Of a stretch of 35,824 bases of DNA, positions 9,032-17,998 are shown one piece after another. The position numbers and the translations under genes were made by a program. This stretch comes from an uncultured Pelagibacteraceae bacterium (lineage in GTDB: Bacteria > Pseudomonadota > Alphaproteobacteria > Pelagibacterales > Pelagibacteraceae), in NCBI GenBank assembly GCA_902606645.1, contig CACLHJ010000007.1:1-35824 (forward strand), written 5' to 3'. Under the pieces are notes generated by a model. That model made no database searches and was not told the origin of the DNA. It saw nothing but the letters and a program-made list of their open reading frames with translations. The first letter of the stretch is position 1. Each line of letters begins with the position of its first letter.

Positions 9032-10089
9032 TTTGTTTTAATTGGGAATTGTACTCCAAACCATCTCCACTTACCGTCATCATTGAGAGAACAATTTACC
9101 CTTCCTCTTCTTGGCTCAAATGGTGCTCTAAATTCAATAGATAACAAAGTACCTGAAAGAGTGGTATTTGACTTTTCCCACTTGTTCGCCTCATTTGAAT
9201 AGCAATTAATATTATTTAAATTTTTTTGTTCTTCAAAAAACTCAACTATGAATTTAGGAGGATTTGTAGATTTTATTAATTGTTTTTCTAGAGGTAATAA
9301 TTTTTTATATTCCAATGGAAAATAATTTATGATTGAACTAAATCTTTTTAATTCACCATATTTTTCATTAATTGGAAATCTTGGTAATTCAAATTTATCC
9401 TTGTTTAAATCAATAACCCCAGAGTGTTGACCAAAAGCAAATTCAAAATTTTTAGAAATATAATTCCTCATAAATTTGGAATATTCACCAAATGGATAAG
9501 AAAATAAATTTGGAACATAGCCTAGTTCTCTTAAAAAAATCTTATTTGCCTTTTCAATGTCTAATATAAATTTATCATTAGTTTCATCAATGAGATATTC
9601 ATGACTATGTGAGTGGTGTCCAATTAAAGCAAAATGCTCTTTTTCTATTTCTCTAATTTGATCCCAGGTCATATATCCATTTTTACCCACTGGCTCAGTT
9701 GAAACAAATAAGATAAAAGGAATTTTATTTTTTTTAAGGTATGGCCAAGCTTCAGAATAAAAGGACTCAAATCCATCATCAATAGTAATGAGTATCTCTT
9801 TTTTTAACTTTATGTTGCTAAATTGCTCTTTAAATTTATTAGGATTATGAAAGTTAAAGTTTGATTTTTTAATTATCTGAATATGTTCTTTGAAAATATC
9901 CATTTGAATATTCGTTGATGGATATTCAGATTCATTAAAGCGATGATACATAATTGACAGAATTCCTTCATCTTTAGAATAGTATTTGATATTATTTTCA
10001 TCTGCTTTAGAACCAATAATAGAAAACAGAATAATTATGAATAAGCTGGTAATAGACGTTATAAATGAAAAAATATTTTTAATGATCAT
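9028..10089 (-). CDS. Secreted polysaccharide deacetylase (NodB homology domain)
   Basis: 353 residues. A signal peptide or membrane anchor (about 1-29, ending near IIGSKA) precedes a NodB-type metal-dependent deacetylase domain. Visible motifs: TIDDG (102-106) with D104/D105, the metal-binding HSHSH (159-163), and SYPFGEY (197-203). These enzymes remove N-acetyl groups from polysaccharides; the substrate here is unknown. About 110 residues follow the NodB region; I recognise no family there, and it contains RAPFEPRRGRVNCSLNDDG. The 5' end overlaps the first 53 bases of divergent tsaB. The next ATG lies past the signal peptide, which argues for keeping this start. Confidence 0.87.
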   Translation of the reverse strand: MIIKNIFSFITSITSLFIIILFSIIGSKADENNIKYYSKDEGILSIMYHRFNESEYPSTNIQMDIFKEHIQIIKKSNFNFHNPNKFKEQFSNIKLKKEILITIDDGFESFYSEAWPYLKKNKIPFILFVSTEPVGKNGYMTWDQIREIEKEHFALIGHHSHSHEYLIDETNDKFILDIEKANKIFLRELGYVPNLFSYPFGEYSKFMRNYISKNFEFAFGQHSGVIDLNKDKFELPRFPINEKYGELKRFSSIINYFPLEYKKLLPLEKQLIKSTNPPKFIVEFFEEQKNLNNINCYSNEANKWEKSNTTLSGTLLSIEFRAPFEPRRGRVNCSLNDDGKWRWFGVQFPIKTN

Positions 10090-10423
10090 AACTAAAGATG
10101 ATATTTATAATATTACTAAAGAGAATACTAAAATTAATTACGAGAAATTAACTTTAATTCTCAAAGATTTTTTAAATTCGAATAATCTGAAATTAGAAGA
10201 TATTAAAAAAATTTATGTTAACAGAGGGCCAGGAAGCTTTGCAGGCATAAGAAACTCATTATCAATAGTAAAAGCAATTAATGTTGCAAGGAAAATTGAT
10301 TATTATTGCTATAGTCTTAAAGATTTCAATGACCAAAAAGATATAAAATATGAAGATATACCTAATTTATGTGACAAATTTAAAATCAAAAAAAATTTGA
10401 TTAAACCTATTTATTTAAGTTAG
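10037..10423 (+). CDS. tsaB: TsaB (YeaZ), tRNA t6A biosynthesis subunit, unusually short
   Basis: TsaB is a non-catalytic scaffold that pairs with TsaD in making t6A37 on ANN-decoding tRNAs. The family signature is VNRGPGSFAGIRNSLS (61-76), and the C-terminus IKPIYLS (122-128) resembles the usual P-x-Y-L ending. The protein is only 128 residues, against about 220-230 in most bacteria, so most of the second ASKHA lobe is missing while the last motif is kept. I chose ATG 10037: an upstream TTG (9986) lengthens the chain without conservation, and the next ATG (10082) would remove the first beta strand. It overlaps the divergent deacetylase gene by 53 bases. fur follows 9 bases after the stop. 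Confidence 0.82.
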   Translation: MNKLVIDVINEKIFLMIITKDDIYNITKENTKINYEKLTLILKDFLNSNNLKLEDIKKIYVNRGPGSFAGIRNSLSIVKAINVARKIDYYCYSLKDFNDQKDIKYEDIPNLCDKFKIKKNLIKPIYLS

Positions 10424-10432
10424 AATTGGACT

Positions 10433-10843
10433 ATGTCAGAAACAATTGAGCAAAAATGTTTATCTAAAGGAGTTAAATTAACCGATCAAAGAAGAATAAT
10501 TGCTCAAGTGATGTCTGAGTCTTCAGATCATCCAGATGTTGATGAATTATATAATCGAGTTTCTAAAATAGACTCAAAAATTAGCATCGCTACAGTTTAC
10601 AGAACAGTAAAATTATTTGAGGAATCTGGAATTTTAACGAAGCATGAGTTTAAAGGTGGGAAAGCTAGATATGAAGAGTTAAATGAAGGACATCACGATC
10701 ATTTAATCGATGTAAAGTCTGGAGAGATTATAGAGTTTGTAGATGAGGAAATTGAGACACTTCAAAAAAAAGTTGCAGAAAAATATGGATATACCTTGGT
10801 AGACCATAAACTAGAACTTTATGGGATAAAGAAAAAATCCTAA
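10433..10843 (+). CDS. fur: Fur-family metal-responsive repressor (Fur/Mur type)
   Basis: 136 residues: an N-terminal winged helix (LTDQRRIIAQVM, then SIATVYRTVKLFEESGILTK, 51-70) and a C-terminal metal/dimer domain with H87-H88-x-H90 in GHHDHLIDVKSGEIIEF. The structural CxxC zinc pairs of many Fur proteins are absent, which is common in alphaproteobacteria. In that class this orthologue often responds to manganese (Mur) or iron. Position between tsaB and miaB is typical of alphaproteobacteria. It starts 9 bases after tsaB and ends 4 bases before miaB. It is distinct from the second Fur-family protein at 25616-26044. Confidence 0.92.
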   Translation: MSETIEQKCLSKGVKLTDQRRIIAQVMSESSDHPDVDELYNRVSKIDSKISIATVYRTVKLFEESGILTKHEFKGGKARYEELNEGHHDHLIDVKSGEIIEFVDEEIETLQKKVAEKYGYTLVDHKLELYGIKKKS

Positions 10844-10847
10844 TACA

Positions 10848-12176
10848 ATGGCACAAAAAATATTTATCAAAACATTTGGGTGTCAAATGAATGAGTATGA
10901 TTCTAACAGAATATTTGACTCAGTTAAAAAAATTGGTTTCGAAAAAACAGATAATTATGCGGATGCAAATTGTTATCTTCTTAACACTTGTCACATAAGA
11001 GATAAAGCTAAAGAAAAAGTTTACCATGAAATAGGTAGAGTTAAAAAAATTTTCCGATCAAAACAAAAACCATTAGTAATTATAGCAGGATGTGTTGCAC
11101 AAGCTGAAAATCAAGAAATGTTAAAACGTGAGCCTTATATTGATTTAGTAATTGGCCCTCAATCTTATCACAAAATTAATGACACCATATTGAGTTACAT
11201 TCAAAAAAAGAAAAAAATGGAAGAAACAGAATTCGATGCTATTTCTAAATTTAAATATTTTAGTAAAATAAAAAATGAGGCTGGAAAAGTATCTTCATTC
11301 TTAACTATTCAAGAAGGCTGCGATAAATTTTGTCATTTCTGTGTAGTGCCTTACACAAGAGGACCTGAGTATTCAAGACCTTTTCAACAAATTATAGATG
11401 AGGCCAAATACTTATCTGAAAAAGGGACTAAAGAGATAGTGCTCCTCGGTCAAAATGTTAATGCATATAATGACGGTAAAAATAGATTGTCCAATTTGAT
11501 TATGGAAATAGAAAAAATACAGGATATTAAAAGAATTAGATATACCACCTCTCATCCAAAAGATATGACTGAAGATTTGATAGATGTTTATCAAAATTCT
11601 CAAAAATTAATGCCACTTGTTCATCTTCCAGTACAAAGTGGATCTGATAAAATTTTAGAGCTTATGAATAGAAAGCACACTATTAAAGACTATCTGCACA
11701 TTTTTGAAAAATTAAAAAACATTAATAGTAAAATAGAATTTTCAAGTGATTTTATCATTGGTTATCCAGGAGAAAAAGAGGAAGATTTTGAAAATACTTT
11801 AAGTTTAATTGAAACAGTTAATTTTATTAATTCATATTCTTTTATTTTTAGTGCCAGACCAGGAACAGTTGCTTTTGATTTAGAACTTACTGACAAAAAA
11901 ACTTCAATACAAAGATTAGAAACGATCCAGAATAAATTGTATGAAAATCAAATGAATAGAAATAAACTATCTAAAAACAAAATAATCAACGTTTTGGTTG
12001 AAAACTTAACTGATGACAAAACCAAAACTTTTGGTAGATCTGAGTATATGACATCAGTAGTATTCAATGGTAATAAAAAACATATTGGAAAAATTGTTCC
12101 AGTAAAAATTAATAAATTTAATAGAACCACCTTATTTGGTGAAATTATTGAGGATTTGGATAAAAAGGTAGCATAA
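10848..12176 (+). CDS. miaB: tRNA-2-methylthio-N6-dimethylallyladenosine synthase MiaB
   Basis: 442 residues, full length. This radical-SAM methylthiotransferase adds the 2-methylthio group to i6A37 in tRNAs. The N-terminal UPF0004 domain has auxiliary-cluster cysteines C12 (TFGCQMNEYDS), C48 (LNTCHIRD) and C82 (AGCVAQ). The radical-SAM cluster is C158-x3-C162-x2-C165 in EGCDKFCHFCVVPYTRG. The last 65 residues form the TRAM RNA-binding domain. All six cluster cysteines are present, so the enzyme should be active. It needs SAM, which metK in the same run supplies. phoH starts 3 bases downstream. Confidence 0.98.
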   Translation: MAQKIFIKTFGCQMNEYDSNRIFDSVKKIGFEKTDNYADANCYLLNTCHIRDKAKEKVYHEIGRVKKIFRSKQKPLVIIAGCVAQAENQEMLKREPYIDLVIGPQSYHKINDTILSYIQKKKKMEETEFDAISKFKYFSKIKNEAGKVSSFLTIQEGCDKFCHFCVVPYTRGPEYSRPFQQIIDEAKYLSEKGTKEIVLLGQNVNAYNDGKNRLSNLIMEIEKIQDIKRIRYTTSHPKDMTEDLIDVYQNSQKLMPLVHLPVQSGSDKILELMNRKHTIKDYLHIFEKLKNINSKIEFSSDFIIGYPGEKEEDFENTLSLIETVNFINSYSFIFSARPGTVAFDLELTDKKTSIQRLETIQNKLYENQMNRNKLSKNKIINVLVENLTDDKTKTFGRSEYMTSVVFNGNKKHIGKIVPVKINKFNRTTLFGEIIEDLDKKVA

Positions 12177-12179
12177 TAA

Positions 12180-13175
12180 TTGAGCAGCATAACAAATAAA
12201 AATATAGATCCATCTTTGAAGTTTGTTTACTCAGACAACAATTCTTTAAGTGTTATATTTCATGATAATGATTTGTTGATGGGTGTTGTGGGTGAATTTA
12301 ATAAAAATTTACGAGAGTTAGAGAAAGTAACAAACTGTAGTTTGTACTCCAGAGGAAACTCCATACTAATTAAATCAAATCCAGAAAAGAATGAATTATT
12401 AAAAAATGCTATTCAGTTTTTAGCTAATCAGTTCATTAATAATGGAAGCATCGAGAGCAAAGATATAGTTTCTTCAGTAGATAAATTTATGATTAATGAA
12501 AAAGTTAAAAATAACAATGTAACTGATATAATTAAAACTCCAAAAAAATCTATAATTCCAAGATCTGAAAAACAAAAGGATTATGTAAGAGCATTAAGAC
12601 AAAGTGATATTGTAATTTCAGCTGGCCCTGCAGGGACAGGAAAAACATTTTTAGCAGTTGCTGTAGGATTGACAATGTTATTAGAAAAAAAAATTGAGAG
12701 AATTATTTTATCAAGACCAGCAGTTGAAGCAGGCGAGCGTTTAGGATTTTTACCTGGAGATATGAAAGAGAAAGTAGATCCATATTTAAGGCCCTTATAC
12801 GATTCACTTTATGATCTTTTTGATTTTGAAAAAATTCAAAGGATGATTGAAATAGGAGATATAGAAATTGCTCCATTGGCTTTTATGAGAGGACGAACAC
12901 TTAAAAATTCATTTGCGATTTTGGATGAAGCCCAGAATGCTACTGATACACAAATCAAAATGTTTTTAACACGTATTGGAGAAAATTCTAAAATTGTAGT
13001 TAATGGTGATCCTACACAAATAGATTTGCCAAACAAAGGTATGTCAGGATTAGTGCGTTCAAAACAATTATTAGGCCACTTAAATGAGATATCGGTTGTT
13101 GATTTTGATCACTCTGATGTTGTAAGGCATCCACTGGTTTCTAAAATTGTAAAAGCCTACTCAAAGAATGATTAA
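12180..13175 (+). CDS. phoH: PhoH-family ATPase (YbeZ-like)
   Basis: 331 residues starting at TTG 12180, just after the miaB stop. The central P-loop domain has Walker A GPAGTGKT (149-156) and Walker B AILDEAQN with D249/E250, plus the family motif RPAVEAGERLGFLPGDMKEK. The N-terminal ~100 residues form a KH-like RNA-associated segment. YbeZ/PhoH works with the endoribonuclease YbeY in rRNA processing and ribosome quality control. The 8-base overlap with ybeY supports that partnership. An ATG start would fall only far into the chain, so TTG is preferred. Confidence 0.95.
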   Translation: MSSITNKNIDPSLKFVYSDNNSLSVIFHDNDLLMGVVGEFNKNLRELEKVTNCSLYSRGNSILIKSNPEKNELLKNAIQFLANQFINNGSIESKDIVSSVDKFMINEKVKNNNVTDIIKTPKKSIIPRSEKQKDYVRALRQSDIVISAGPAGTGKTFLAVAVGLTMLLEKKIERIILSRPAVEAGERLGFLPGDMKEKVDPYLRPLYDSLYDLFDFEKIQRMIEIGDIEIAPLAFMRGRTLKNSFAILDEAQNATDTQIKMFLTRIGENSKIVVNGDPTQIDLPNKGMSGLVRSKQLLGHLNEISVVDFDHSDVVRHPLVSKIVKAYSKND

Positions 13176-13629
13176 TATAAATGTCTTCTCAGATGAGAAG
13201 GCTTGGTCAAAAAAACTTAGAAATAAAGATCTTTTTTTTCAAAAAATCTGTAACGCTTTCCCTAAAAAATATAAGTTTTTAAATAAAAAAGTAAGTTTTA
13301 CTTTACTACTCTCTAATAATAAGAATATTCAAAAGTTAAATAAACTTTTTAGAAAAAAAAATAAGCCCACAGATATCTTGTCATTTCCATTAACTAAAAA
13401 ATTTAGAGTTTCTAAACAAACTTATTTAGGAGATATAATAATTAGTTATAACTTTATAAACAAACCTAAATCATTAAATACGAAACTTTTTAAGGAGAAA
13501 GTGATCAAAATATTTATTCATGGCTTCCTTCATCTATTAGGTTTTGATCATAAAAAAAATAAAGACTATATAAAAATGTTAAAAGAAGAGGGGCAAATAT
13601 ATAAGTCCGTAATTTCTAAAACAAAATAA
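13168..13629 (+). CDS. ybeY: Endoribonuclease YbeY
   Basis: 153 residues. YbeY is a zinc metalloprotein needed for 16S rRNA 3'-end maturation and 70S quality control. The zinc-binding signature is complete: H118-G-F-L-H122-L-L-G-F-D-H128. The family motif KPTDILSFPL lies earlier in the chain. It overlaps phoH by 8 bases, and lnt starts 1 base after its stop. Many alphaproteobacteria have a CorC/TlyC-type gene at this junction; none fits here. Confidence 0.97.
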   Translation: MININVFSDEKAWSKKLRNKDLFFQKICNAFPKKYKFLNKKVSFTLLLSNNKNIQKLNKLFRKKNKPTDILSFPLTKKFRVSKQTYLGDIIISYNFINKPKSLNTKLFKEKVIKIFIHGFLHLLGFDHKKNKDYIKMLKEEGQIYKSVISKTK

Positions 13630-13630
13630 A

Positions 13631-15175
13631 TTGACTAAAAAATCATATCTTGAATTTATATTTTTAATATTTTTAGGGGCCGCAACATCCCTAAGCCTAC
13701 CACCTTTTAACTATGTAATTATTAACTTTATTACCTTGAGTTTATTATTTGCTTTTTTAATAAAGAGGTCAAAAGAAATCAATAACAAAAAAATATTCTT
13801 CTTTTATGGATGGCTTTTTGGTTTTGGTTATTTCATTACAAATCTTTATTGGATATCAATTTCTTTAACTTTCGATGAGAGTTTTAAGTTTTTGATCCCA
13901 GTAACATTAATTTTTATTCCAGCTTTTTTAGCCTTATTTTATGGACTTATTTCTTTTTTATTTTTTATTTTTAAAACTAAAAAAATAATTTCATCTTTCT
14001 TCCTGTTTTCTCTAATTTTTGGTTTAACAGAGTATGTTAGAGGTTCTATCTTGACAGGATTTCCATGGAATTTAATTGCCTATAGTTTTTCAAGTCATTT
14101 AGAAATTTTAAATATCACCTCTATTATAGGTACCTATGGATTCAATTTATTTTGCATTTCACTATTTATAAGTCCAGCAGTATTTATTTTAAGAGATACA
14201 AGAGCTGACATATGGGTCTGCATATTTTTTCTTTTAATCACAATTATTTTTTATCTTTATGGAGCACAGTCCAAAAAGGTTTTTACCGAAGCTGAAATAA
14301 ATTCTATTGATCATAAGGTTAGAGTTATTGGTTCCAACATTAAATTAGATAGATTTTATTCTAATATTAATCCAATAACAGCTATTGAGGATTTAATTGA
14401 ACTCAGTGAACCTGATAAAAATGAAAAAATTATTTTTGTGTGGCCAGAGGGAATACTGCCAGGCATATCTCAAGAAAAAATAGTTGATTACAAGTGGTTA
14501 TTTGAAAATCATTTTAATGAAAATCATTTATTAGTCCTTGGTATAAATAGTAAATCTGTTCAAAGAGACACCGTTAAATATTTTAATTCTCTCTCTGTAT
14601 ATGATCACAGTTTAAATTTATTAAGTTCATACGATAAAAATAATCTTGTGCCGTTTGGAGAATTTTTACCACTTGAAAACATACTTAAAAATATTGGCTT
14701 AAAAACTTTAACTAATAATTATCAGTCTTATTCAAAAGGAAGCGAGAGAAATATAATTAAAATTAACAAAAGCGATACCCCCTTAAAATTTTTACCCCTA
14801 ATTTGTTATGAAATAATTTACTCTGGAAGAATTTTTAATAATTCAGATTTTGATTTTATAATAAATATTTCAGAGGACGGGTGGTTTGGTCAATCTATTG
14901 GACCCAAACAACATTTTATTCACAGTATATATAGAGCTATCGAGAGTGGTAAATACGTTTTGCGTTCTTCAAATAATGGAATATCAGCTATAATAAATCC
15001 AATTGGTCAAATCGAACAAGAAGTTAGTTTTAACAAGACAGGCTATATAGACTTTAGTCAATTTAAAAAAATTCAACCAACAGTATTTTCTAAATATGGA
15101 AATAAAATTTTTGGTTTAATAATTTTATTGTATATTTTTTTAATTTTTTCATTTAATAGAATTAACAATGAGTAA
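13631..15175 (+). CDS. lnt: Apolipoprotein N-acyltransferase
   Basis: 514 residues: six to seven N-terminal membrane segments, a periplasmic nitrilase-fold domain (about 225-480) and a C-terminal membrane helix. Lnt adds the third acyl chain to the N-terminal cysteine of lipoproteins. The catalytic Glu-Lys-Cys triad is visible as E273 (VWPEGILPG), K336 ([12 protein letters not shown]) and C392 (PLICYEIIY). TTG 13631 gives the normal N-terminus (LTKKSYLEF). Its presence implies triacylated lipoproteins such as the DolP-like protein at 1898. It overlaps metK by 8 bases. Confidence 0.96.
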   Translation: MTKKSYLEFIFLIFLGAATSLSLPPFNYVIINFITLSLLFAFLIKRSKEINNKKIFFFYGWLFGFGYFITNLYWISISLTFDESFKFLIPVTLIFIPAFLALFYGLISFLFFIFKTKKIISSFFLFSLIFGLTEYVRGSILTGFPWNLIAYSFSSHLEILNITSIIGTYGFNLFCISLFISPAVFILRDTRADIWVCIFFLLITIIFYLYGAQSKKVFTEAEINSIDHKVRVIGSNIKLDRFYSNINPITAIEDLIELSEPDKNEKIIFVWPEGILPGISQEKIVDYKWLFENHFNENHLLVLGINSKSVQRDTVKYFNSLSVYDHSLNLLSSYDKNNLVPFGEFLPLENILKNIGLKTLTNNYQSYSKGSERNIIKINKSDTPLKFLPLICYEIIYSGRIFNNSDFDFIINISEDGWFGQSIGPKQHFIHSIYRAIESGKYVLRSSNNGISAIINPIGQIEQEVSFNKTGYIDFSQFKKIQPTVFSKYGNKIFGLIILLYIFLIFSFNRINNE

Positions 15176-16337
15176 TTTAAAAAATTTTCTTTTCACTAGT
15201 GAGTCAGTTTCAGAGGGACATCCGGATAAAGTTTCAGATAGAATTTCTGATATGGTAGTTGATAGTTATCTTTCAGGAGATCCATTTTCAAGAGTAGCTT
15301 GTGAAACACTTACAACAACAAACAAAGTCGTTTTAGCTGGTGAAGTAAGAGGTCCAGAAATTAAAAAAAATGATTTAATTGAAAAAGTAAGACATTGCAT
15401 AAAAGATATTGGTTATGATCAAGATGGTTTTACTTGGAAAGAAGCTACAAAAATAGAAAGCCATCTTCATTCGCAATCTGCGGATATAGCAATGGGTGTA
15501 GATTCTTCAGGCAATAAAGACGAAGGAGCTGGAGATCAAGGGATCATGTTTGGCTATGCATGTAATGAAACAGAAGAGTTAATGCCAGCACCTATTCACT
15601 ATTCACACAAAATTTTAAGACTAATGGCTGAGGATAGAAAGTCTGGTAAACTTAAAAATATCGAGCCAGACTCTAAAAGCCAAGTAACTTTTGAGTATAT
15701 TGATGGAAAACCAACAAGAGTTAAATCTGTAGTTATTTCATCTCAACATTCTGTCGATGTAAATCAAACTCAAGTTCGAGATTTATTAAGACCATATATG
15801 ATAAATTCAATTCCAAAAAATTTTTTAGATGCATTCAATGAAGAGGAGTTTTATGTGAATCCCACAGGTAATTTTGTAATCGGAGGCCCTGATGGTGATT
15901 GTGGGTTAACAGGAAGAAAAATTATAGTTGATACTTATGGAGGTGCTGCACCTCATGGCGGTGGGGCATTTTCTGGAAAGGATCCAACTAAAGTTGATAG
16001 GTCAGCAGCTTATGCAGCAAGGTATATCGCAAAAAATATAGTTGCCTCAAAAATCGCTAACAAATGTTTAATTCAATTAGCTTATGCAATAGGTGTATCA
16101 AAACCGCTATCAATTTATGTTGATTTATTCGATAACGACCTTGAAAAAAATAAATTTGTTGTAGAAAAAATTAATGATAATTTTGATTTAAGCCCAAGAG
16201 GAATTAGAGAAATGTTAAATTTAAATAAACCTATTTATGAAAAAACAGCTGCTTATGGTCATTTTGGAAGAAGCCCAGAAGAAAATGGCTCTTTTTCTTG
16301 GGAAAAAATAGATAAAATAAAAGCTTTTTTGAAATAG
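15168..16337 (+). CDS. metK: S-adenosylmethionine synthetase
   Basis: 389 residues, normal length. It makes SAM from methionine and ATP, supplying RsmI, MiaB and UbiE encoded nearby. Motifs: [20 protein letters not shown] near the N-terminus, [16 protein letters not shown] in the middle (about 119-134), and [19 protein letters not shown] (about 264-282), the phosphate-binding loop. The ATG lies inside the 3' end of lnt, so there is no leader and no room for a SAM riboswitch. metK is the last gene before a promoter/terminator segment. Confidence 0.98.
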   Translation: MSNLKNFLFTSESVSEGHPDKVSDRISDMVVDSYLSGDPFSRVACETLTTTNKVVLAGEVRGPEIKKNDLIEKVRHCIKDIGYDQDGFTWKEATKIESHLHSQSADIAMGVDSSGNKDEGAGDQGIMFGYACNETEELMPAPIHYSHKILRLMAEDRKSGKLKNIEPDSKSQVTFEYIDGKPTRVKSVVISSQHSVDVNQTQVRDLLRPYMINSIPKNFLDAFNEEEFYVNPTGNFVIGGPDGDCGLTGRKIIVDTYGGAAPHGGGAFSGKDPTKVDRSAAYAARYIAKNIVASKIANKCLIQLAYAIGVSKPLSIYVDLFDNDLEKNKFVVEKINDNFDLSPRGIREMLNLNKPIYEKTAAYGHFGRSPEENGSFSWEKIDKIKAFLK

Positions 16338-16343
16338 TTTCTG

Positions 16344-16371
16344 TTGAATTAAAAAAAAACTTTACTATATT
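16344..16371 (+). promoter_or_regulatory. Sigma70-like promoter in the metK-nusA gap
   Basis: TTGAAT (16344-16349), a 16-base spacer that is mostly an A tract, then TATATT (16366-16371). It begins 6 bases after the metK stop. Transcription would start near 16378 and meet the hairpin at 16394 after only about 16 bases. This is therefore either the nusA operon promoter with an attenuated leader or the source of a roughly 45-base RNA. Called from sequence match only. Confidence 0.5.
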
Positions 16372-16393
16372 GCCCTTACATTATTGAACTTAC

Positions 16394-16420
16394 AAAATGG
16401 GCTTTAGCCCATTTTTTTTT
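16394..16420 (+). terminator. Rho-independent terminator or attenuator upstream of nusA
   Basis: A perfect 9-bp stem, AAAATGGGC (16394-16402) with GCCCATTTT (16407-16415), closed by a four-base TTTA loop and followed by an unbroken T run to 16420. This is the clearest intrinsic terminator in the window. Only 14 bases separate it from the nusA ATG, so there is no space for a promoter after it. It could end metK transcripts, attenuate nusA, or both. Confidence 0.92.
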
Positions 16421-16434
16421 AGAGTAAATAAAAA

Positions 16435-17988
16435 ATGTTAAATAAAAGAGCAGATAAACTTGAATTATTAAGAATTGCTGAGGCTGTAGCTTTAGAAAAA
16501 TCAATTGATAAAGAGCTAATTATTAGCTCAATGGAGACAGGTATTGCGAAAGCGGCTAAATCTAAATTTGGTCAAGAAAATGAAATTAGAGTTTCAATCA
16601 ACAGAGATAGTGGAGATATTGAGCTTTTTAGAAAATTAATAATTGCTGAAAATCCAGAAAATGCAAATACAGAAATAAAATTAGAGGATGCAATTAATTT
16701 AAATGAAACTAATAAAGATAAGACTATTGGTGATGAGGTTCTACAGCCTTTACCATCTTTTGATTTCGGAAGAATAGCTGCGCAGACCGCAAAACAAGTT
16801 ATCAGCTTTAATGTTAGAGAGGCGGAAAGAGAAAGACAATTTAACGATTTTGTAGATAAAAAAGATACAATTTTAAGTGGAATTGTAAAAAGATTAGAAT
16901 TTGGAAATGTTATTGCTGATTTAGGAAAAACTGAAGCAATTATTCAAAAAAATGAATTAATCCCAAGAGAGAATATCAAGGCGGGAGATCGTGTCAAAGC
17001 TTACTGTTATGATGTAAGAAGAGAAGCAAGAGGCCAACAAATTTTTTTATCAAGAGCTCATCCTAAATTTATGGAAAAACTTTTTGTCCAAGAAGTGCCT
17101 GAAATTTACGATGGATTAATAGAAATTAAATCATCTTCAAGAGATCCTGGTAGTAGAGCAAAAATATGTGTTAAAGCTGTTGATACTTCATTAGATCCAG
17201 TTGGAGCTTGTGTGGGCATGAGGGGATCAAGAGTTCAGGCGGTTGTGAATGAACTACAAGGTGAAAAAATTGATATTGTTAATTGGTCAGAGGATCCAGC
17301 TGTTTTAGTATCAAACGCCTTATCTCCAGCAGAAGTTCAAAGAGTAAATGTTGATGCAGAAAGAAAAAAACTTGACGTAATACTCTCAGAAGAAAATTTA
17401 AGTAAAGCAATTGGCAGAAGAGGTCAAAATGTAAGACTTGCAACAAAGTTATTAAATTATGAAATTAATATAATGACAGATGCTGAGGACTCTGAGAGAA
17501 GACAATTAGAATTTAAGGAAAAAACAGAGAACTTTGTTAAAAATTTGGAACTAGATGAGACGCTTGGTCAGTTATTGGTTGCAGAGGGCTTTTCATCAAT
17601 TGATGATATTAAAGATAGTTCAGCAGAAAATTTAATGAAGATAGAAGGTATCGAAGAAGATACTGCAAAAGCACTTATAGAAAGAGCTCAAGAATTTCAT
17701 CAAAAAGATCAAGAAGATATTTCGACAAGAATTAAAGAATTGGGACTTGAGGATACTTTAATTAATTTAAAAGGTCTTACACCAGGAATGTTAGTTACGT
17801 TAGGAGAACAAAAAATTTTAACATTAGAAGATTTTGCAGATCTAGCATCTGATGAATTAACTGGTGGTTTTGATGTAGTAAAAGGTGAGAGAGTTAAAAT
17901 TCAGGGATACCTTGAAGATTTTGCTTTATCAAAAGAAGAGGCAGATGAACTAATTATGTCTGCTAGAAACATTGTTTACAAAGACTGA
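16435..17988 (+). CDS. nusA: Transcription termination/antitermination factor NusA
   Basis: 517 residues. An N-terminal RNA-polymerase-binding domain (1-130) is followed by an S1 domain (about 135-200, LSGIVKRLEFGNVIADLGK), KH1 (GACVGMRGSRVQAVVNEL), KH2 (LSKAIGRRGQNVRLATKLL), and two C-terminal helix-hairpin-helix/acidic repeats (about 370-430 and 445-517). NusA promotes pausing and hairpin-dependent termination and takes part in antitermination. Normally rimP lies directly upstream; here a terminator hairpin ends 14 bases before the ATG instead. The ribosome-binding site is weak (AGAG). infB follows 10 bases after the stop. Confidence 0.97.
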   Translation: MLNKRADKLELLRIAEAVALEKSIDKELIISSMETGIAKAAKSKFGQENEIRVSINRDSGDIELFRKLIIAENPENANTEIKLEDAINLNETNKDKTIGDEVLQPLPSFDFGRIAAQTAKQVISFNVREAERERQFNDFVDKKDTILSGIVKRLEFGNVIADLGKTEAIIQKNELIPRENIKAGDRVKAYCYDVRREARGQQIFLSRAHPKFMEKLFVQEVPEIYDGLIEIKSSSRDPGSRAKICVKAVDTSLDPVGACVGMRGSRVQAVVNELQGEKIDIVNWSEDPAVLVSNALSPAEVQRVNVDAERKKLDVILSEENLSKAIGRRGQNVRLATKLLNYEINIMTDAEDSERRQLEFKEKTENFVKNLELDETLGQLLVAEGFSSIDDIKDSSAENLMKIEGIEEDTAKALIERAQEFHQKDQEDISTRIKELGLEDTLINLKGLTPGMLVTLGEQKILTLEDFADLASDELTGGFDVVKGERVKIQGYLEDFALSKEEADELIMSARNIVYKD

Positions 17989-17998
17989 GTGATGATCT

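Noticed and set aside
9986-10036. N-terminal extension of TsaB from TTG 9986
   Set aside because: It adds 17 residues that do not resemble TsaB and deepens the overlap with the divergent deacetylase; ATG 10037 starts at the first expected beta strand.
15100-15170. SAM riboswitch controlling metK
   Set aside because: The metK start overlaps the lnt coding end by 8 bases, so there is no leader for a riboswitch.
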